From the NCBI GenBank assembly GCA_035552275.1, contig DASZLR010000084.1:1-18538 (forward strand): DNA of 18,538 nt, written 5' to 3'. Numbering within the stretch: position 1 is the stretch's first letter; the number at the start of each line of letters is the position of its first letter. Origin of the DNA: DASVLX01 sp035552275. Its GTDB lineage: Bacteria > Actinomycetota > Actinomycetes > Mycobacteriales > Pseudonocardiaceae. The position numbers and the translations under genes were made by a program. This document shows positions 13,951 to 18,538 of this stretch, in pieces. The notes under the pieces are model-generated. The model saw only the letters and a list, made by a program, of their open reading frames with translations, did no database searches and had not been told where the DNA came from.

Positions 13951-15023
13951 ACAAGGCAGTGCCGCAGGCGCTGGACGCGCTGCTGGCCGAGTACGCCGAC
14001 CTCGAACGGCGGCTCGCTGATCCGGCCGTGCACGGCGATCAGGCACTGGCCCGCAAGCTGTCCCGCCGCTACGCCGAACTCGGACCGGTGGCCAAGACCA
14101 TTCATGAGCTGCGGCACACCCAGGACGATCTGGTCGCCGCGCGTGAGCTGGCCGCCGAGGACGCGGGCTTCGCCGCCGAGGCCGAGGCGCTGTCGGAACG
14201 GCTGCCGGCACTGGAATCCCGGCTCACCGAACTGCTGCTGCCGCGCGATCCACACGACGGCTCCGACGTGATCCTGGAGATCAAGTCGGGGGAGGGTGGC
14301 GAGGAATCCGCGTTGTTCGCCGGCGATCTGCTGCGGATGTACCTGCGCTACGCCGAGCGTCGGGGCTGGCGCACCGAGGTTTTGGGCGGCACCGACAGCG
14401 AACTCGGCGGATACAAGGACGTCACGGTGTCGGTGAAGGGGCGCGGCGACGGCCCCGACGGCGTGTGGGCGCGGCTGAAGTTCGAGGGCGGCGTGCACCG
14501 CGTGCAGCGGGTTCCGGTCACCGAGTCACAGGGTCGCATTCACACGTCGGCGGCCGGTGTGCTGGTCTTTCCGGAGTCCGATGACGTCGAGGTCGACATC
14601 GACGAGAAGGACCTGCGCGTCGACGTGTTCCGCTCGTCGGGCCACGGTGGACAGAGTGTCAACACGACCGACTCGGCGGTGCGGATCACCCACCTGCCGA
14701 CCGGGATCGTGGTCTCCTGCCAGAACGAGCGCAGCCAGTTGCAGAACAAGGCCCGCGCCATGCAGGTGCTGCGGGCCCGATTGCTCGCGCTGGCCGAGGA
14801 GAAGGCCGCGACCGAGGCGTCCGCGGCACGGCGCAGCCAGGTCCGGACCGTGGACCGGTCCGAGCGGGTGCGCACCTACAACTTCGCCGAGAATCGGATT
14901 GCCGACCATCGGGTCGGCTACAAGGCGTACAACCTGGACCAGGTGCTCGACGGCGACCTGGACAGCGTGTTGGACGCGCTGGCCCAAGCCGATCGGGCGG
15001 AACGGATTTCGGCCGGCGTATGA
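13947..15023 (+). CDS. prfA: Peptide chain release factor 1
   Basis: A 358-residue class I release factor that reads UAA and UAG and frees the finished peptide from the ribosome. The codon-recognition tripeptide is P190-V191-T192 (RVPVTESQGRIHTS), the RF1 type. The catalytic GGQ loop is SSGHGGQSVNTTDSAVR (Q236). IKSGEGGEESALFAGDLLRMY (112-132) is also standard. Length matches the family. GTG 13947 gives the expected N-terminus (helical QALDALLAEYADLERRLAD) but lacks a near ribosome site; an overlapping short frame may supply ribosomes. It precedes prmC, the methylase that modifies its GGQ glutamine, and this pairing is widely conserved. Confidence 0.98.
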   Translation: MNKAVPQALDALLAEYADLERRLADPAVHGDQALARKLSRRYAELGPVAKTIHELRHTQDDLVAARELAAEDAGFAAEAEALSERLPALESRLTELLLPRDPHDGSDVILEIKSGEGGEESALFAGDLLRMYLRYAERRGWRTEVLGGTDSELGGYKDVTVSVKGRGDGPDGVWARLKFEGGVHRVQRVPVTESQGRIHTSAAGVLVFPESDDVEVDIDEKDLRVDVFRSSGHGGQSVNTTDSAVRITHLPTGIVVSCQNERSQLQNKARAMQVLRARLLALAEEKAATEASAARRSQVRTVDRSERVRTYNFAENRIADHRVGYKAYNLDQVLDGDLDSVLDALAQADRAERISAGV

Positions 15024-15043
15024 CCCCGCTTGACCGGGTGACC

Positions 15044-15072
15044 ACCGGCCGTGTCGGGGCTTGGTGGCCGGT
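15044..15072 (+). terminator. Weak hairpin between prfA and prmC
   Basis: ACCGGCC (15044-15050) pairs with GGCCGGT (15066-15072) around a 15-base loop in the 70-base prfA-prmC gap. No T tract. It may slow rather than stop transcription, or mean nothing. Confidence 0.25.
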
Positions 15073-15093
15073 TCGGCGTGCGAAGCTGGTGCG

Positions 15094-15966
15094 ATGAACC
15101 GACAGCCGTTGCGTCTGGCCATCATGGAGGCCGAACGGGTGCTCGCCGCGGCGGGAGTCGCCAGCCCGCGAACGGACGCCGAGTTGATCGCCGCGCACGT
15201 GCTGGGCGTTGAGCGAACCCGGCTGCCGATGGTGCCGTTGGTCGATCCGCCGGTGATCGACGCGATGGGACAACTTGTCAACCGCCGGGCCAAGCGCGAG
15301 CCATTGCAGTATCTGACCGGCTGGGCGGCGATCGGATCCATCACGGTCGGCGTCGGGCCCGGGGTTTTCGTGCCGCGCCCAGAAACGGACCTGTTGTTGG
15401 ACTGGGCATTGCAGTCCATTCGGATTGTCAACAATCCTATTGTTCTTGATTTGTGCTCCGGTTCCGGCGCCTTGGCGTTGGCGTTCGCGCACGACCGTCC
15501 CGATGCCGTCGTGCACGCCGTCGAGCGGGACTCGGTCGCGCTGTCCTGGGCGCGGCAGAACGCCGAGGTGCGCGCCCAGGAGGGTGACGCGCCGATCCGG
15601 CTGTACGCCGGTGACGTCAGCGAGCCGGACCTACTGTCCGAACTGGACGGAATGGTCGATCTGGTGCTGTGCAACCCGCCCTATGTTCCGGACAACACGC
15701 CGGTGCCACCCGAGGTCGCCGACCACGATCCGCACGACGCGGTGTTCGCCGGCCCGGACGGGCTGGACGTGATCCGGCATGTCGTCACGGCCGCCGCACG
15801 ATTGCTCAAGCCAGGCGGGTTCGTCGCCATCGAGCACGACGACAGCCAGGGCGAGGCAGTGCCCGCACTGTTGTCGACAAGGCGAGTGTTGGACGAGGTG
15901 TCCGACCACGCCGACCTGGCCGGCCGTCCCCGGTTCGCCACCGCCCGTCGCCGCCTGAGTGAGTGA
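15094..15966 (+). CDS. prmC: Release factor glutamine N5-methyltransferase
   Basis: A 290-residue SAM-dependent methylase that methylates the GGQ glutamine of RF1 and RF2. It has the N-terminal helical domain that binds the factor (about 1-75). The FVPRPETDLLLDW motif (92-104) comes next, then the SAM glycine loop VLDLCSGSGALALA (117-130) and the catalytic NPPYVP (194-199). ATG 15094 fits family length; an upstream in-frame start at 15061 would add odd residues. No strong ribosome site is visible before it. Codons around 15405-15455 are locally AT-rich (runs of ATT, GTT, CTT, GAT, TTG), unlike the rest. The last codons and stop lie inside a GAGT tandem repeat, so slippage would change the C-terminus. 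Confidence 0.95.
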   Translation: MNRQPLRLAIMEAERVLAAAGVASPRTDAELIAAHVLGVERTRLPMVPLVDPPVIDAMGQLVNRRAKREPLQYLTGWAAIGSITVGVGPGVFVPRPETDLLLDWALQSIRIVNNPIVLDLCSGSGALALAFAHDRPDAVVHAVERDSVALSWARQNAEVRAQEGDAPIRLYAGDVSEPDLLSELDGMVDLVLCNPPYVPDNTPVPPEVADHDPHDAVFAGPDGLDVIRHVVTAAARLLKPGGFVAIEHDDSQGEAVPALLSTRRVLDEVSDHADLAGRPRFATARRRLSE

Positions 15967-15976
15967 GTGAGTGAGT
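15956..15976 (+). repeat. Tetranucleotide repeat (GAGT) x5
   Basis: Five perfect copies of GAGT (15957-15976) preceded by T span the prmC stop codon (15964-15966) and run up to the putative fitAB promoter. Such short tandem repeats can gain or lose units during replication. Confidence 0.9.
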
Positions 15977-15996
15977 CTGCTAGCATTGACGGCAGA
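15976..15996 (+). promoter_or_regulatory. Putative fitAB promoter/operator
   Basis: TCTGC (15976-15980) and GCAGA (15992-15996) form an inverted repeat around 11 bases. Inside lies the palindrome TGCTAGCA (15978-15985) and a -10-like TAGCAT (15981-15986), 26 bases before the fitA start. FitA-type antitoxins bind inverted repeats in their own promoter. The -35 would fall within the GAGT repeat. Confidence 0.45.
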
Positions 15997-16011
15997 TGGG
16001 AGGTGGTCGTG

Positions 16012-16254
16012 ATGGCTGCTGTGAGTGTTAGAGGCTTGGACGAGCGGGTGCGAGAGCGGTTGCGCATCAGGGCGGCCCGTCATGGTCGGTCGATGGAGGC
16101 CGAGATCCGGACCATTCTCGTTGATGCCGTCCGCGAGCCAGGTGACGCGGAGGATCTGTTCTTGGCGATGCTCGATCGTTTCGGCGAGATCGGCGGAGTC
16201 GAGCTCGATCTGCCGCCTCGGGACACCCCCGTGCGGGCGGCTGACTTCTCCTGA
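16012..16254 (+). CDS. FitA-like ribbon-helix-helix antitoxin
   Basis: An 80-residue antitoxin of the VapB/FitA group. The N-terminal ribbon-helix-helix DNA-binding part is AAVSVRGLDERVRERLRIRAARHGRSMEAEIRTIL (about 2-35). The C-terminal tail ELDLPPRDTPVRAADFS is the expected toxin-wrapping segment with a basic residue that blocks the PIN active site. ATG 16012 is chosen for GGGAGG 8 bases upstream; the frame is open farther but those residues are unlike the family. It overlaps the toxin start (TGATG), the usual coupling that keeps antitoxin ahead of toxin. Probably autoregulates through the inverted repeat upstream. Confidence 0.9.
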   Translation: MAAVSVRGLDERVRERLRIRAARHGRSMEAEIRTILVDAVREPGDAEDLFLAMLDRFGEIGGVELDLPPRDTPVRAADFS

Positions 16255-16673
16255 TGATCGTCCTTGACACAAACGTCGCATCCGAGTTGATGAAGCCTTC
16301 GGCGGAACCGGCTGTGCGGAATTGGATACGAGCTCACGTCGTCACTGGACTGTGCACGACATCCGTCACAGTTGCCGAGATCCTGCACGGCATTGAGCGG
16401 CTTCCTGCCGGCCGGCGCAAGGGCCAACTGAGGGCTGCCGCTGAGGCATTGTTCTCGGCCTTCGCAGGCCAAGTCCTGCCATTCGACAATTCGGCTGCGG
16501 AGCTGTATCCGCTGATCGTCGCCAGTCGTGATCACGCTGGCCTGCCTATCGGCGGCTTCGATGCGCAGATCGCATCCATCTGTCGATCCCACGGCGCGAT
16601 TTTGGCGACGCGAAACGTCAAAGACTTCCATGACACGGGGATCGACGTGATCGATCCATGGCAGTCAACGTAG
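16254..16673 (+). CDS. FitB/VapC-like PIN-domain toxin
   Basis: A 139-residue PIN-domain endoribonuclease. The acidic metal-binding residues are all present: D5 (MIVLDTNVASELM), E42 (TVAEILHGIERLP), D103 (GGFDAQIASIC) and D124 (ATRNVKDFHDTGI). The sequence follows the FitB pattern closely (LPAGRR, AGQVLPFD, INPW-like IDPW end). VapC/FitB toxins cut specific RNAs, often tRNAs, and stop translation when the antitoxin is lost. The ATG shares one base with the antitoxin stop. The gene looks intact. Base use is a little less GC-rich than the housekeeping genes, which fits acquired DNA. The RNA target cannot be read from sequence. Confidence 0.93.
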   Translation: MIVLDTNVASELMKPSAEPAVRNWIRAHVVTGLCTTSVTVAEILHGIERLPAGRRKGQLRAAAEALFSAFAGQVLPFDNSAAELYPLIVASRDHAGLPIGGFDAQIASICRSHGAILATRNVKDFHDTGIDVIDPWQST

Positions 16674-16691
16674 CCATCTGTCGCGTTTGCA

Positions 16692-16710
16692 AATTTCGGA
16701 TTCCGAAATT
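16692..16710. promoter_or_regulatory. AT-rich perfect palindrome after the toxin gene
   Basis: AATTTCGGA-T-TCCGAAATT is a perfect 9-bp inverted repeat around one base, 18 bases after the toxin stop and about 100 bases before the XRE regulator. It may end the toxin transcript or serve as an operator for the regulator's promoter. A -10-like TATGGT lies downstream at 16769. Confidence 0.5.
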
Positions 16711-16808
16711 GTCCTGTCGATCGGGTGATTCTTGAGTCCAAGCGCCGGGGGTTGTCGGTCCGAGCGGCTATGGTGTCGATCACTGGTGGTGGATCGGAGG
16801 CATAGCTG

Positions 16809-17684
16809 ATGAAGGAGAAGGACCCGACGACTCGGACCCGTGAGCTGGGCGCGGCACTGCGCCACGCCATGGATCGGGCGTCGTTGAGTGGGAGAGAGTT
16901 CGCGAGGAAGGTCGACTGGTCGCAGGCGACCATCTCCAAGTTGCTGAACGGCAAGGTCTACGCGACCGAAGTGGACGTTGCCACGTTCCTGGCGGTCTGC
17001 GAGGTGACTGGGGAGGAACGCAAACGGTTGCTGAAACTTGCCCGCGAACAGGACGACGAGGGTTGGTTGCAGCAGTACGGCTCGCGAGTGCCCAAGCAGG
17101 TGAAAACCCTTGTCCAGCACGAGGATCGTGCGACGGCGATCCGCGAGTTTGAGTCGTGGTATGTGCCCGGTCTGTTGCAGATCCGAGACTACGCCCGCGC
17201 CGCGATCAAGAGCTGCGTCAACGTCCCGGCTGAGGAAGTCGAGGATCGAGTGGACGCGCGGCTCACCCGGCAGAACATCTTCGACCGCTTCGAGCGACCC
17301 GACTTCACCTTCTACATTCATGAATTCGCGCTGCGGCTGCCGATGGGCGGTGCGGCGGTGATGTCCGCACAGTTGCATGAACTGCTGCGGCTGTCGGTGC
17401 GGAGATACCTCAACATCCGGGTGATCCCGGCCTCAGTAGGCGGACACGCCGGTATGGCGGGCGCGTTCCGGCTGATGGAGTTCGCCGAGTTCAACTCGGT
17501 GATCTACCTGGAGGGTGAGACTTCCGGTGTGTTCCTGGAGAAAGAGGAACAGATCACTGCCTACGAGAACATCCTTGAGGGGCTGGCGGCTGCCGCGCTC
17601 AGCGAGGGACAATCACGAGACTGCATAAGCGACCTCGCGGTCGAGCTGTATCCGGACGGAGAAGATCATGACGATGGCGGCTGA
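16809..17684 (+). CDS. XRE-family HTH regulator with DUF5753 (Scr1/WhiJ type)
   Basis: A 291-residue regulator. An N-terminal helix-turn-helix of the XRE type spans about residues 7-70 (LGAALRHAMDRASLSGREFARKVDWSQATISKLLNGK). A DUF5753 ligand- or partner-binding domain follows (about 100-275), with the typical YVPGLLQIRDYARA, EFALRLPMGG and VIYLEGETSGVFLE stretches. ATG 16809 has GGAGG 8 bases upstream. Actinomycetes carry many such regulators, each usually next to a DUF397 protein, as here; some, such as WhiJ of Streptomyces, act in development, and the pair has been likened to a toxin-antitoxin module. The 3' end overlaps the DUF397 gene by 17 bases. Regulated genes cannot be named. Confidence 0.93.
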   Translation: MKEKDPTTRTRELGAALRHAMDRASLSGREFARKVDWSQATISKLLNGKVYATEVDVATFLAVCEVTGEERKRLLKLAREQDDEGWLQQYGSRVPKQVKTLVQHEDRATAIREFESWYVPGLLQIRDYARAAIKSCVNVPAEEVEDRVDARLTRQNIFDRFERPDFTFYIHEFALRLPMGGAAVMSAQLHELLRLSVRRYLNIRVIPASVGGHAGMAGAFRLMEFAEFNSVIYLEGETSGVFLEKEEQITAYENILEGLAAAALSEGQSRDCISDLAVELYPDGEDHDDGG

Positions 17685-17910
17685 GCTGGCGGGCTTCGAG
17701 TGGCGCAAGAACAGCTACAGCGGGGGCAACGGCGATTGCGTTGAGATCGGCTGGCGCAAGAGCAGCTACAGCGGCGGCAACGGAAACTGCGTTGAGGTTG
17801 GCTGGCCGGACCGGGTGGCCATCCGTGACTCGAAGCACCCGACCGGCCCGACGCTTCAGGTCGACGTGCCGGCCCTGCTGGCGGCGATCAGGGCCGGCGA
17901 TCTCACCTGA
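17668..17910 (+). CDS. DUF397 protein with a duplicated motif
   Basis: An 80-residue small acidic protein of the DUF397 family, the standard partner of XRE-DUF5753 regulators. The usual family core is one WRKSSYSGGNGxCVEV motif followed by VAIRDSKHPTGPTLQ. Here the motif occurs twice in tandem (W12-G28 and W29-G45) before a normal second half. The start ATG 17668 is preceded by GGAG (spacing 6) inside the regulator gene; ATG 17674 is an alternative. Overlap with the regulator implies coupling. Its stop lies 3 bases from the stop of the convergent AhpD-like gene. Family assignment is firm, molecular role is not. Confidence 0.92.
   Translation: MTMAAELAGFEWRKNSYSGGNGDCVEIGWRKSSYSGGNGNCVEVGWPDRVAIRDSKHPTGPTLQVDVPALLAAIRAGDLT
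17701..17802 (+). repeat. In-gene tandem duplication, 51-base unit x2
   Basis: Units 17701-17751 and 17752-17802 match at 44 of 51 bases. Each encodes 17 residues beginning WRK and ending in Gly, and the reading frame is kept. Confidence 0.92.
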
Positions 17911-17913
17911 CCG

Positions 17914-18492
17914 TCAGGCCGCCGGCTCGCTCCAGGCGAACGGCGTGAGCTGGTCGTCCAGCGGCGCCCGGACGAGGCGGTTGGCGAAGGTTGACATCGT
18001 GTAAGTCCCAATGCCCAGCACGACTTCCAGGGCGTTCTGGCTTGTGTAGCCGTGATCCAGGAATGTCCGCAGGACGTCGGCATCGACGTCGCCGGTCGCC
18101 GCGATGACGGCCAGCGTGAACACCCGGATCGCGTCAAGTCGCTCGTCCGCCAGCTTCTGTTGGTCGCGCAGCGCGGCGATTAGTTCTGGGCTCGCGCCCA
18201 GCGATGTCAGCCTGGCGGTGTGCATGGCGACGCAGACGTGACAGCCGTTTCGGGTCGCGATCGTCAGAACGACCACCTCACGGGCGATCGGGTCCAGGGT
18301 CGTTGACTCGAACAGGGCGCTGACTTTCAGGAAGCCTTCGAGCAGGTGCGGCGAGTTAGCCAGCCGCCCGACGGCGGCGGGCAGGTAGCCCAACTCGCGG
18401 ACGGTGGCTTGCATGAGTCTGCGCGACGTGGCCGGTGCCGACTCCAGGGTGTTGTCGACAAACGGATTGTCGACGATCAGATCCTCAGGCAT
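17914..18492 (-). CDS. AhpD-like / carboxymuconolactone decarboxylase family protein
   Basis: A 192-residue all-helical protein of the CMD/AhpD superfamily. The redox signature is E72, C84-H-V-C87 and H91, with the same spacing as the proton-relay and CxxC residues of mycobacterial AhpD, so a peroxidase-linked disulfide reductase activity is plausible. Many relatives are uncharacterised or pair with regulators. ATG 18492 has GAGGA about 6 bases upstream. The gene is convergent with the DUF397 gene (3 bases between stops) and faces a possible divergent gene at the window end. The helix after the CxxC and the segment DHGYTSQNALEVVLGIG are typical of the family. No signal peptide. Substrate unknown. 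Confidence 0.88.
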   Translation of the reverse strand: MPEDLIVDNPFVDNTLESAPATSRRLMQATVRELGYLPAAVGRLANSPHLLEGFLKVSALFESTTLDPIAREVVVLTIATRNGCHVCVAMHTARLTSLGASPELIAALRDQQKLADERLDAIRVFTLAVIAATGDVDADVLRTFLDHGYTSQNALEVVLGIGTYTMSTFANRLVRAPLDDQLTPFAWSEPAA

Positions 18493-18518
18493 GGAGATCC
18501 TCTGCTTGTAGGTAAACT

Positions 18519-18535
18519 CGACAACGTGGTTGACG
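18519..18535. promoter_or_regulatory. Operator-like dyad before the AhpD-like gene
   Basis: CGACAACGTGGTTGACG has CG-N-CAAC and GTTG-N-CG half-sites around three bases, 27-43 bases upstream of the minus-strand start. A GTG at 18526 opens a plus-strand frame (VVDE...) that runs off the window, possibly a divergent regulator gene. Too little is visible to call it. Confidence 0.3.
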
Positions 18536-18538
18536 AAA

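Noticed and set aside
15400..15460. AT-rich patch in prmC as a sign of recombination
   Set aside because: The SAM-binding motif reads through it intact, so it is probably only local codon choice.
1..18538. CRISPR arrays, insertion sequences, rRNA genes
   Set aside because: No regularly spaced repeats, transposase motifs, terminal inverted repeats or rRNA-like sequence were seen.

Overview
The window is high-GC actinobacterial DNA, most like a Pseudonocardiales or Streptomyces-type chromosome. The evidence is strong G/C bias at third codon positions, many GTG starts, ATGA/TGATG gene overlaps, a leaderless-type promoter at argS, an actinobacterial-type Rho with a long Asn/Asp/Arg-rich linker, and a DUF5753 regulator paired with a DUF397 protein. 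I cannot name the genus from this alone.

Layout. (a) 1-1943: the 3' end of a type I restriction HsdR gene, then about 400 bases of what looks like decayed DNA up to a tRNA-Arg(CCG) gene on the minus strand (1939-2010). This looks like the edge of an island lying against the 3' end of a tRNA. (b) 2084-3948: an EphD-like alpha/beta hydrolase and a cation diffusion facilitator (CDF) metal exporter with its own promoter and palindrome. (c) 4236-15966: a conserved housekeeping block, argS-lysA-hom-thrC-thrB-rho-rpmE-prfA-prmC, all on the plus strand. It joins arginyl-tRNA charging, the last step of lysine synthesis, the branch from aspartate semialdehyde to threonine, transcription termination, ribosomal protein L31, release factor 1 and the methylase that modifies release factors. 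(d) 15967-18538: an accessory stretch with a FitAB (VapBC-type) toxin-antitoxin pair, a Scr1/WhiJ-type XRE-DUF5753 regulator with its DUF397 partner, and a convergent AhpD-like carboxymuconolactone decarboxylase family gene. In many actinobacteria the threonylcarbamoyl-AMP synthase gene follows prmC; here these accessory genes stand in its place.

How the genes work together. argS, lysA and hom are translationally coupled (TGATG and ATGA overlaps) behind a leaderless-type promoter. thrC and thrB follow after two unusual gaps. The 259-base hom-thrC gap holds two perfect DnaA-box consensus sequences and an 88-codon frame that overlaps both neighbours. The thrC-thrB gap is T-rich. rho has its own convincing promoter with a dyad in the spacer and a leader of about 290 bases. 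rho and rpmE each end in a long perfect or near-perfect hairpin. prfA has no good ribosome site of its own but is overlapped by a 6-codon leader frame that does.

No single locus is plainly a new system. The best leads are the coupled leader frame before prfA, the DnaA-box pair and bridging frame at hom-thrC, the GAGT repeat at the prmC stop/fitAB promoter, the exact 17-codon duplication in the DUF397 protein, and the tRNA-3'-end-like repeat beside the restriction genes.
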